A stretch of 64,000 nt of DNA from Oscheius tipulae. Taxonomy: Eukaryota > Nematoda > Chromadorea > Rhabditida > Rhabditidae. The position numbers and the translations under genes were made by a program. Where the stretch lies: contig JASJZH010000003.1 in NCBI GenBank assembly GCA_037178975.1, forward strand, positions 5,580,001 to 5,644,000. Reading direction: 5' to 3'. The notes below the pieces were generated by a model. That model made no database searches and was not told where the DNA came from. It saw nothing but the letters and a program-made list of their open reading frames with translations. The stretch's first letter is position 1; each line of letters opens with the position of its first letter. Shown here piece by piece: positions 47,201 through 57,250 of the stretch.

Positions 47201-48697
47201 GACCTGCTCGTTTTCTCATTGAACGAGTTACACATGTACTGCGGTTCTATTCTCGATGTCACGAGGCCCAGCATCTGAGGTTGGTTCTTTACTATGTTCA
47301 TCCTACAAACTGGTTGTCAGATTCGATCGTATTCTGAAGGCCATCTTCAAGCGCTTCCCACCAAACAGTATCGAGCTACACGAGCTTCTTCTGGTGTTAG
47401 CCGATCACTCTCCTTTCCATCCCTACGTCGGCAAGTTTGCCATTTCACGCGTAAAACTGAACCTAATTCAGCTAGTTTCATGGATGGAGTACTATTGAGG
47501 CCCGTTTACCATCCACACTACATCATTCAGAAAACTTGCGAAGAACTGACGGATTTTCTGAACGTGGACAAAGACGATCAGCCTTCGATCAACTTTGGAG
47601 CCGTTTTCGCATCGTTCGATCTCTTGCTTAGGCAACCTAGCTATCCTGATCAATTGATGCGAGAAGTTGAAGTCAGTGCAGGGATTTATCCACTCAACCA
47701 ATTCTTCAGGCACTTCTCTACTCTCTTCTACCCTATATGGAAGACTTCAGAAGACAGCAGGCTCGAGAAGAGCTCGTGCGAAAAACTAATCAGTTACTGA
47801 AATGTTGCTCACCGAGGAGCCGAGCTCTGATTCTGAAGAGGGTTTCGGAAAGAGTAGCCAAGGTAATATCTCTTCCAGCGCCTGCAAATGCTCATTTAAG
47901 TCTCGAGATACCTTCAATCTGACTCCGCTCCTATTGGCCTGGGTCGTGGACGAGTATAAAACTTATCTCTACGAGCCGATTTTCCAACAAGAATTAGGAA
48001 CTTTCATCGCCACTCTGGAGAAAATTCGTTACGAGGATATGGTCTCTGCTCAAGCCTACTATTCTTCCGTCATCACCCTTCATCAGAGCAGTGTCCTTAG
48101 AAGGTGAGCAGTTTTGAGGGATGGTTCTCTAAGAAAAGTATTTCAGAATCAGTCTGGGAATGTCTCAAGAAATGAAGCGAAGAATGATTCTGCCTATTCG
48201 AGATCAGCTGGGAGACTTCATCGAGGTGCAAAGGATGAAAATGCAAAACCCTGAGCCCAATATGCCGGCTATAGACGACTCGTTTATGGACGGTGTTGAC
48301 ATGATCATTTGCCAGATTGGATTCTCCCTCGAGAAGATGAACGAATGGGAGCTTTCTACATAGTTTTGATATTTTCTTCAATTTTCTTTTCATACGGGTG
48401 AATAAATTTTATGTCTTATGATTCAAAAGTTATGAAACAGGTAACAATAGCGGCGGCCTTTGGTTTTGCTTCTCCCACTGTAAAATATGGAACTAATTGC
48501 TTTCCACGTGATCGAGATACAACGCCAAAACAAGAACCCAATACTCGTATTTACAGCGTTTCCCAGAAAAACAATTCTCATCCATACAAAAATAGCATTC
48601 CTGTTTTGAATATCAGACTCGAATAACACAGAACGGAAAAGGAACTGACCGGTTTTATTGCAGCATCAACGAAGCCGAAAAGGCCCTTGATTCCCAT
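44201..48697 (-). CDS. exo-1: Exonuclease 1 (Rad2/XPG family)
   Basis: 5'-3' exonuclease and flap nuclease of mismatch repair and end resection. It starts MGIKGLFGFVDAAIKP, the family N-terminus. A roughly 2.1-kb intron then leads in phase 0 to GNVSNYKGCSIAIDVSCLLH with the first metal-binding Asp. Further active-site motifs are VIMVFDGRPLPAKK, DIIVAPYESDAQLAYL, AVITEDTDLIAFGCEK and CILSGCDYLQ, followed by the helix-hairpin region NGLNGVGLAKAHKFF. The C-terminal half is polar and ends IRRFSGFKPAGLRKSISK, reminiscent of EXO1 interaction tails. All key acidic residues are present. An acceptor-like TTTCTTTCAG lies 34 bases before the ATG. The large first intron encloses a complete opposite-strand gene (46753-48363). 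Confidence 0.9.
46753..48363 (+). CDS. Helical-repeat protein, possibly glomulin-like, nested in EXO1 intron 1
   Basis: Multi-exon gene starting MTVNTIALIPNYIEQEKYHE. The product is almost entirely alpha-helical with HEAT-like spacing (LLVARTLISNYLTENN, LKAIFKRFPPNSIELHELLL, RALILKRVSERVAK, TPLLLAWVVDEYKTYLYEP) and ends MIICQIGFSLEKMNEWELST. Faint resemblance to glomulin (FAP68, an RBX1-binding cullin regulator) is seen around the RALILKRVSER and ELGTFIATLEKIRYED segments; this is tentative. Joins include a GC-AG intron (47431-47471, G|GCAAGT...TTCAG) and two introns of about 38 bases. An acceptor-like AAAATCAG precedes the ATG by nine bases. It lies entirely between EXO1 exons 1 and 2 on the opposite strand. 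Confidence 0.65.
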
Positions 48698-48923
48698 CAC
48701 TTGATGGGAAGATGGAGCTTCTTGATGGGGCCTGAAAGAAAAAAATCTGGCAATTATCTCCAAATTGTCAGTTTCACACTCTAATTCGCAAGATATGAAC
48801 AGTGGTATTTGTATTTCCCCCGTTCCCGCGTCACATAAACAATCGCATGTGTTAAAACAGGCGAGCTGGGCGTGGCCTGGAGATGGGTCAGTCGTGATAC
48901 CAGTCAATCGTCGTCCGTTCGTC
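48698..48923. promoter_or_regulatory. Divergent promoter of EXO1 and the sod-4-like gene
   Basis: Only 226 bases separate the two ATGs, so both promoters must fit here. No TATA box was recognised. The EXO1 side contains an acceptor-like AG at 48732-48733, compatible with trans-splicing. Confidence 0.5.
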
Positions 48924-50249
48924 ATGATTACTCTCGTTATCAGCGCAATCACTATCTCACTTGCCGCATCAGCCTCTGATGGTGGGTATACAACTTTTTG
49001 GTGAAACATACAAAAAAACACAGGCCCATCTTATGATCCAGATTACGATTTTGAAGGTTTGAAGTTATAAAAGTAGCCTAAATAATCGGTGGTGGCGCTG
49101 TAAAACAAGCTAGCAAGCCATAAATTTCCACACTAAACACAGTTTGTAGTCCTTCGCGCAAGGAGCTACATTTTCGAGGCCGTACAGAATGGAGTCGGGT
49201 CGAAACTCATCGGAATCATCGACTTTGAACAAACTGGAAGTCTGACAAAGGTGAATTTCTTCGAAATTTGATAACATCGCGCGTGGTCAAATCACGAATT
49301 ATTGCAAAACAAATAGGCTTCGTCGAGTGTTGGGACAACAGACAGTTCACGTTTCAGTTGAACGGCTCGATCTCGGGCTTGAAGCCTGGACAGCACGGAT
49401 TCCATGTTCACGAGAAGGGAGACATTGGAAATGGATGTTTGGCTGCCGGGAGCCACTTCAATCCTCACAAGATGAACCACGGTGGACCGAGTGATGCTAA
49501 CAGACATGTCGGAGACCTCGGGAACATCAATACTCCAGTACGTTTAATACAACCGGTTTTGAAGGGATTACATACCGTCAATTGGCAGTCGGTAAACAGT
49601 CGAGATGTTTGAAGAGCTAACCGCAATAAGATTAAGCAAACGTTTAACATGTCTGTTGATCCAAACTGACATCATGCGCCCACTTTGTTGATTTACAGTA
49701 GCAATCTATCGATCAGTTTTTGAAGAAGGGCTGACTTACAGGCCTCTGGAGACACTCCAATCAGCGTGGCCGATTCACTGGTTAGCCTCACCGGTATTCA
49801 CTCGGTTATCGGACGAGCTGTCGTGGTTCATGAGAAAATCGACGACCTCGGAAAAGGAGGAGCTTCGGACAGTCTCACCACTGGAGCTGCCGGTAAGGGA
49901 TTGCAAAAAGGAGAAGTAATAACGTATTTTAGGCAGCCGACTGGGTTGCGGAGTTATCGGTATCAGCTAGGCATGGTTTCGTTCCCTCTTGTCCCATTAA
50001 CTTTTCTTAAAACTAACATAATTCTACCAGAAAACCAGACTAAAGATTTCCCATTTTCACCATTCTGAAAACATAAGAACAAAGAGTGGTATGTTTGAGC
50101 TAACATTGATATTTTCAGGCATTATCGAGGAGATTGAAGTCACAACAACCGTTGGGCCTCTAAACGACGAAGCCTCTACAAATTCCGTTTATCTTGCCGC
50201 CCCATTTACTGCTTTTTTATTGGGATTGCTGGTAATGCAAAGAATCTAG
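48924..50249 (+). CDS. sod-4: Extracellular Cu/Zn superoxide dismutase with hydrophobic C-terminus (sod-4-like)
   Basis: Converts superoxide to peroxide and oxygen. Signal peptide [18 protein letters not shown]. The metal ligands are all visible: GFHVHEKGD (two copper His), [11 protein letters not shown] (bridging and zinc His), RHVGDLGN (zinc His and Asp) and [16 protein letters not shown] (copper His). The disulphide cysteines (GNGCLAAG and GCGVIG) and the active-site Arg (SRLGCG) are present. The last exon adds an extension ending [19 protein letters not shown], a membrane segment or GPI-anchor signal. C. elegans sod-4 makes a secreted and a membrane-tethered isoform by splicing, so this could be the tethered form. 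Some middle introns, notably 49255-49350, are less certain. The gene is divergent from EXO1. Confidence 0.85.
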
Positions 50250-50718
50250 TCTGCTTCTAATAATTTGCTGTACACAATAAAAAGGACAAGTTTGGCTGAC
50301 TTGACTGGAGTCCCAGCGGGGCATCTACCTGTCACGAGCCGTTAGGGCTCGTGATAGGTAGATGAACCTCCCAGACTGACTTGATTTAGCTTAACTTGCA
50401 AAGGGTAATTGCTATCACCATGTCACAAAGTAACTGACAAACTGGCAATTAGGGCTTCAGACAGACATACACACAGACAGACGGGTATTTAGATCTAGAT
50501 ATGATAATCGGGGGTAAACGGTTGGAAGATGGCTGAAAGAAATATAAATTACAGATTCATTTGCATAGTATGACAAAATATGAATTTTTGCTAAAAAAAA
50601 AAAAATATAAATACCAAATCGTATTCCATAGCCGTAAAAGAGAGGACTCATCACGTCGGTGAGAATGTGGAAGAACGGGGCAGTGACTTTGATGGGTTTT
50701 GCCGAGATCGGGATGGAA
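50250..50718. other. Spacer between convergent genes containing a strong stem-loop
   Basis: About 470 bases between the sod-4-like stop and the stop of the convergent minus-strand gene. It has AATAAA just after the SOD stop (about 50276) and the hairpin at 50322-50364. A poly-A run lies at about 50594-50605. Confidence 0.5.
50322..50364. repeat. 19-bp perfect hairpin with 5-base loop
   Basis: The arms CATCTACCTGTCACGAGCC and GGCTCGTGATAGGTAGATG flank the loop GTTAG. All 19 positions pair as RNA on the plus strand, counting one G-U. It lies about 45 bases past the SOD polyadenylation signal, between converging genes. It could be a small RNA precursor, a 3'-end or termination element, or the remains of a palindromic insertion. 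Confidence 0.7.
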
Positions 50719-51922
50719 CTAAGTGCTATGGAAGGACATGACATCTACGCCAACGGTGGACTTTCGGTCGGCGTCGAAGATATCTTCCGTACCATTCATC
50801 TCGCCATTTTCGAGAGGAGCAGCGGCTAGAATAGATGAATGAAAAAGGAAAAGGATATGAACACACTCTCATTTGGATAGGAAGAGTCGAGGGATCCCTC
50901 CTTCTTGGCCGGCATTCCATTGTGATTGTCACGGACAGGAGTCGTATCGGTGGGAAGAGGAATGTTCAAGGAACCGGCCACAGCGCCTGAAAATATTTTG
51001 AGAAGAACAAAAAACTGAAGCCTACTCATGAAGAGCATCATGGTCTGCTTCATTTCACGCATGTCCTTGCCATAAGCCTCCTGATCCATGGCGATCTTCT
51101 TCACTCCGCGATTGATCTCCGATAGCTTGCGGTTCATTCGAAGTACGTCGGCCTTGGTTATAGTGGCGGGATTGTTCAAATTGGCAACAGCCGCGGCCGA
51201 AGCCAGCTGACGCTGAATGTTGAGCTGAAGGTGCTGTAGCGGATCTCCTTCTTCTTCCTCGGGAGCTTCTTGGTTGGAAGACTCGTTCTCGTCAACAGCC
51301 AGGTCCTGCCCCGTTTCATCTTGAAGAGAACTATTGTCTTCTTCATTCCCTGAATTTGGTGATTATTCTTAACAAAAAAGAACCACTCACCCTCGAGGTT
51401 TGAGATATTCTTGCACAAGTTGTTGATGAAATCCATATTCGACCAAGCAGAAACATCTGTCTCGTGATCATCGTGGTCTACTTTCAGTTCTTCGACTTTT
51501 GTTGCTCTACGCTTCTTGGGCGGCGTCTCAGCAACCGGCGATCCAGAGGCGAGTTCGGAGAGCTGGGTAGTAAAATCACGAGGAGTCGACTTCTTCCTTG
51601 GACGGATTGGCGGCAGACAGGCCCCGTACATGTCTTTGACTTTGATGAACTGGTCGTAAAGTTCTTGACTATCCCGGGCCCATTTCGGACAACTTCCTCT
51701 CTAAAAAGTTGTTGTGTAACGCAAAGAAGTAAAAAGCGATACCTGGATGTTATTGTGAAAAAAGTCGGCAATCAGCTGATGATACAGCTTCGAAACTCCG
51801 CATCGCTGGTAGAAATCCCGGAGGAAGACGGTCTTGTCATTGGCCTGCGTGAAGGGAGCCTCTCGGTTGGCCAATTCGTTGAGCAGAGTGATCTGAATCT
51901 TGATCTTCTCCTCCGACGACAT
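50719..51922 (-). CDS. Unrecognised nuclear-looking protein, last gene of the minus-strand cluster
   Basis: Begins MSSEEKIKIQITLLNELANR with a folded-looking helical N-terminal domain (FLRDFYQRCGVSKLYHQLIA and CPKWARDSQELYDQFIKVKD). A basic patch like a nuclear signal follows (ETPPKKRRATKVEEL). After an acidic linker comes a coiled-coil helix (ADVLRMNRKLSEINRGVKKI and MREMKQTMMLFMSR). The end is DIFDADRKSTVGVDVMSFHS before the stop at 50719-50721. Four introns were joined in phase. The ATG is immediately preceded by an ATTTTAG acceptor. It lies 172 bases downstream of CTR9 on the same strand, which suggests operon co-expression with transcription and replication factors. No family was recognised. 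Confidence 0.65.
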
Positions 51923-51930
51923 CTAAAATT
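51923..51930 (-). promoter_or_regulatory. Trans-splice-acceptor-like site abutting the ATG of the 51922 gene
   Basis: Minus-strand AATTTTAG directly followed by ATG, downstream of a T-rich intercistronic stretch. This is the form of a nematode spliced-leader acceptor. Confidence 0.6.
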
Positions 51931-52094
51931 CACAAAAATAGCATTAATCAACAAAAAGATACGCCACAGAATGAACTGGTAAGGCTGAATGAATGAAACA
52001 ATTGCAGAAGACTTTAATGAGACCGTAAGATGTACAAATAACTAGATAAAGACGTGACAACAAAAACAAGTCGAGATTTTTTAGTCTGGAGCCA

Positions 52095-55000
52095 TCAGTC
52101 GCTGTCAGATTCTTCGGAAGAGGCCATCTTTTTTGGTCGTTTCTTCGGCGTGTCGTCTTCGCTATCCGACGACATTTTCGACTTGGAAGGAGCCGGCTCA
52201 TCATCGTCACTATCAGCTCCGATGATCGGACGATCCGAGCCCGAATCCGAGGAATCCACCTTGGGCTGAAAAGGTCACCTTTGATTTAGATATACTCTTT
52301 TTTCATAAAAGGCGCCAAAAGACGAATCAAAATCAATAAGAGTAAGCGAAAATAGAGAGACGGCTATAGCAGCAATCAATGCGCGGCATGTCACTGTCAG
52401 CCGTAATGAATGTCAACGTCAGCACACATGTCACCCCGCAAGTCAATAGCATTCGACTGACTCACAAAGGACATGTCAGTCCTCCCAAACAAACCTTAAG
52501 TTTTCTCGGTTTTGAAGAACCTTCATCCTCGCTGTCCGAAGTTTGGATGGCCGGCGGAGGACTGTCTTCTCCTGCATCTGGAGGCGGCGGGGGAGCTCCA
52601 TCGGACGAGTCGGACTCCGAAGATAGGAAAGCACGACTTTTTACTGAAGACAGATTTGTTGTATAAGTCAACAAAGTAACGTACTTTTAGCACTCTGCTT
52701 GGCAGACAACTTGGCCTCCTCCTTTCTGTCCGTCTTTTTCTTCTTTTTCTGTTTCCTCTCGGCCTCATCATCTGTTCCGCTTCCGGCGAATTCTCTCTTC
52801 TCTCGTCGTTTCCGCGAGGCCTTCTTTGCAGATTTCTGAATTTGCTTATTTTTTTAGATACACATGAGAAATCCCACGTCTTTCTTCTTTCGCTCAGCGG
52901 GAGCACCTTCTTCTCCCTCACCTCCTCGCCAATCGCCCATATCGGAACTGTCATTGACGAACTCGTCACCTTCGCCTCCCTTCTTTCGACGACCGCCTCC
53001 TCCTCCACCACGTGACTTTTTCTCATCCTCCTTGATCTGAAAGATCATTCGTTTAGGAAGGGAAACAAGGACTATTGACAGATAGAGACGCAGAGCACTC
53101 TGACACAACCCGATCGATCGACACAGATAGCGGGTATGACTGACTGATACACTGTCAGAGCCAGTCAGGACAAACAAACAATAGACGAGCGGAGTGGGGC
53201 AAATGACAGAGATCTCATTGGAGAGAGGCCAGTCTGACCGAATGTCAGTTACTAGCTGAAAAGACCAAGAGAAAGGAACCGGTTGACAGGGCCGAGGAAA
53301 TGACTGGGGGACGGCGGGCGACGCGTCCAATTGACAGGCGACGGGGAAAGGGGAGAGAGTGTGTCAAGCAGCGCAGGCTAATCAGCATTCCGCATTACAA
53401 CTGTTATCAGGGGGATATCAGGCAAAATTTTGAGAATAGAAATGGGCCAACCTCGGGAAGTTTCAGGTAATCTTTGGTCATTTCGACGAAAGCTTTTCTC
53501 AGGTTGATAGCTTCTTCCTGTTTTGCCCTCTCCGACAGATCCTTCTCTTCTTTCTGGCGCTGTAATCTTTCCAGTAAGGCAGCTCGTTCCTATATTTGTC
53601 ATTATACCAACAATCTGATCAAAACGTACACTTTCTTGCTTCCTTCTCATTTCATCCTCGATTCGGTCCTGTTCCTCGGCTCGACTCAAATAGGTTTGAG
53701 CCTGTTTAAGGAGATCGTGGCATTGTCGGGCCTGTTCGCCAGATCTCGTTCTCGATACGAGTTTGACATCTCGCAAAGTCTCGTCTCTGTTCGCGTGGAT
53801 GAAGGAGTGGATTCTGATTGTTTGTTTTCATTTTTGAACAACAAAAAGAGGAACCTCTCAGCAGTTTTGAGATCAGAAATGGCTCCGTTGACCATGGCAC
53901 TCGTCGCCTTCCGATCCTCCAATACCCGTTTCGACATTTTCTTTAACACGTAGGCATAGTTGAACTTGAGAAGAACATTGTCCGGAGCTTCTTGTATAGC
54001 CTAAAATGTCCTTTTTGCCAGAAGTTACAAAGATAAATGACCCTTTCCATGGTTTCTCTACAATCGACCATCTTGTTCGAAGCGTAATAGGCTCTTGCCA
54101 ATGAGGCCAGCACATTGGGATCGTTCTCCTTGTGGAATTTCCTTATCGCGTTCGTGTACATTTGGATGGCTGGAACGAATTGGCGCGTCTCGATGTAGAC
54201 ATTGGCTATGTTCATCCAGACGTCGAAGAACTCCGACGTAGCCTCTCGAACCTGAAGCTTCTCTCAACCTCATACAAAAATAAAGGATGCCTGCGAGAAG
54301 ACGTCACGAGCCTCTTGCCACTTCTTCTTGTGGGCGAGAACACAGCCGATGCCATTAGCTGCCCACATATTCCTGCTTGAAATCTTCAGAGCGCGCGTGT
54401 ACATCATCAGAGCACGATCGATGTACTTGCCGTCCTGAATCGTGCATTCACTAAAAAGAAAACAGTATGAACAAACGTTTGCCCGGTCACGGACTGGATT
54501 GAAGAGACCGTCGAGCCAGATATTACCCAAAGCCACGTGAGAATAGGCATCTTTGCGAGCCGCGACATTCGGCACATTCTTGTCTTTATCCTTTAGAAGA
54601 TGCTCGAATTTCTTCTGAGCCGGTCCAAACTCATGTTTTTGCATGTGCAGCAGACCGATCAACGTCCATGGATTGGGGCAGTTCGGGTCGAGAGAGATGG
54701 CCTCCTTGAACAACATGGAAGCGTCGTAGATTTGACCCCGATCACGGGCCAGACAACCCAAGCGGCACATTGCTATGATATGCTATAACAGGGTAAAATT
54801 GAGCAACCTACCATCCATGTAGTTCGGCTGATCTTTGAGAATTTCCTTGTAGAGATGCTCGGCCTCTTCGAAGGCGCAAAGATGCTCCATGCAACGGGCC
54901 ATGTTGTAACGAACAGTGATGAGAACATCGGTGTCGGAATAGTTTCCTTCACTCATCATTTCCTAAATTTGTTTATTCAACTGTAATCAGAAGGATTTAC

Positions 55001-56822
55001 CATGACTCTATGCTCGACCATCCTGTACATATCTTTCGCTTCCTCGTACTTGAACTGATTCAGGTAAAGAGAGCCAATATTGTTGATAATCTCGGCGCTG
55101 ACGTCCTCTCCACTAGCTGTTAACAATTCGACTGATTTTTCGTACAAGGACAGAGATTTCTGAAGTGAAGACATCAGCAAAACTAGAAAAAATAACGAAC
55201 AGCGGGATCAGAATGTTCGAGGAGTTGAGCCAAATCGACTAGGACTTCAGTGTCTTCGGGGAAGGCTTGAAGATATTTGACAAAATGTTCCTTCGCCTTC
55301 TGCTTGTGTTCCTGAATCTGGAGATGAATACAAAGAGACAATCACTAACAGGGTTCTTCGGATCCTCTGAATTTGCGTAGAGGGCGCCGAGTGTTTTCAT
55401 CGAATCCGTGCAGTTAGGATTGCTTTTGAGGATGTGCTCGAAGGCGCTACGAGCCTAAAAGTTTGTTTTTACAGATAAGATAAAATATAGAACCTGTGCA
55501 TATTCCCCGCGTTGAATCTGAAGTTGTCCCAGACCGTAGTAAGGAAGAATTGAGTTCAGATTGAGAGTCGTGGCCTGATAGTAGTACTAAAAATAAATTC
55601 TTTTCTATTAAAAAATCAAATAAAACCTTGAAAGCCCGTTCAAAATCGCCCTGAACGTGGTAGCAGCGTGCGAGCTGGTAGCAGGCCTCGGATTTGATGG
55701 TGTCACTGTCGGCAATGTTCAATGCATGAGTGGCAAAAGCGTCAACACGTTGGAGGTCCCTCTTGTAGAACAGATGGTTGGCCAAGTTGACCAAGACGAC
55801 GGGATTGTCACTCTCTAGCTTGTAGGCCAATCCGAGACGGAAGATCGACTGTTTCAGACAATCCGGGGTGTGTTCGTTCTCGTCCAAGACGGCGAGAGAG
55901 ACCAAGGCAGAAACGCATTCTTCGTCCACTTCCAGAGCTCGTTCAAATGCTGTTCTAAACAGAAGATTGTTGAAAAGTGTGAAGTTCCGTAGATGTACGA
56001 AAAAGAAAAGTTCCAACCTGGCCTTGTCAAGTTGTCCCAGACGAACCAGACACATTCCGATGCCGACTCGGAAGTCAGCCGGACCATCAGGCTTTTGCTT
56101 GAGGCACTAAAAATCAATTTGAACAGAAATAAAGAATGGATGATACCTTTTTGTAGTAATACAGAGCAGTTTTGTACTCTTTCTTGTTGAAATTGATACA
56201 AGCCATCCCCATCATGGCCGGAATACTATTTGGATTCTGTTTCAAAACGAAGTTAAACTGCTGGGCAGCCTGGTCGAGCTTTTGGCCTTTCCCCTCGATC
56301 AGACAGAAGTAGGCTCGTCCGGCAAGATGGTTCTGATCGTACATTTGGACTCTATCGGCCGTCGTGTAGAGTAAAGTGGCCCTGGCGAAGAAGTGCTTTC
56401 TAATCTCTTTGTCATGACGTTCCCTAGCTCCCTGAATTTACGTTAAAAGATTTGCAAGGGTAAAAAAGTTTACCTGGACGACCATGTGTGCTGCCAAGAT
56501 GTCGAGAGCTAGCATCTGATCCGATTCCACACCTTCATAGCCCAAGTCGGCTTCAACACCCGAGACTTCGAGAATACCAGCGAATTCCTCGAAATATCCC
56601 ATTCGATAGTAGGCCAACTGAAATATTTATCGGCTTTGTATACAGATCGATCAAACCAACCCCCAATTCGATCCATTTCATGAGTTTGGGATGCTCTGAA
56701 CGAAGAATGTTCAGACCGTCTTGGCCAGAAGGTAGCGCATTGTAGTAGACCTCGATGGCTTCTCCAGCTGATATTTTTAACGGAATGGTGACTTTCCGCG
56801 TCTCATTTTCGTCTACTTCCAT
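52095..56822 (-). CDS. ctr-9: CTR9, PAF1 complex TPR subunit
   Basis: TPR scaffold of the PAF1 complex, acting in RNA polymerase II elongation and histone modification. N-terminus [20 protein letters not shown], then the family segments [40 protein letters not shown] and [15 protein letters not shown] long array of TPR repeats follows (for example [40 protein letters not shown] and [20 protein letters not shown]). The C-terminus is highly charged: a Gly-rich run after EDEKKSRGG, a Lys-rich part, and an acidic Ser/Asp tail ending [10 protein letters not shown]. Length and charge plan fit CTR9 throughout. About a dozen or more short introns are present, plus one longer one (about 53040-53450). 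An acceptor-like TTTTAG lies three bases before the ATG. Confidence 0.9.
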
Positions 56823-57250
56823 CTTCTAAAATAAAGAATTAAGATGCGAGGACAAAGGATGAATGACAGAGCTCGTATCAACTGAAACAGCCTCAATATC
56901 GGCGTTCACTACAGCAAATTGTGCGAAATGGAAACCAGGCAACGGATAAATGGCAAACAAGGGATGGAAGGAGGGACATTCGATCGAAAAAGGTAAATCA
57001 AAAAAGGAAAAATGCGCTGCTGCGAATCTGCGATTGGAGCGCGCGGAATGCTTCAAACGGACAGCTCTATGTGTGGGTTTGCTGGAATAAATCTAGCAAA
57101 AAAATACGTTTTTTTTTGCTAGAAAATAACGATTATATAGGCACTGCGGTGAACATAAACTTGCAGCAAAAGATTTTCAGTGAACGTATTTACTGACAAT
57201 GAGAGATCGATAAAAGGGACAAAGTGAAATAGCCGTAGAGTAGAAGATGA
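56823..57250. other. Intercistronic region between ORC3 and CTR9
   Basis: 428 bases, longer than the other gaps in this minus-strand cluster. It ends at an acceptor-like TTTTAG (AG at 56826-56827) three bases from the CTR9 ATG. It contains T/A runs near 57100-57118. It could be an operon spacer or hold a separate promoter. Confidence 0.45.
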
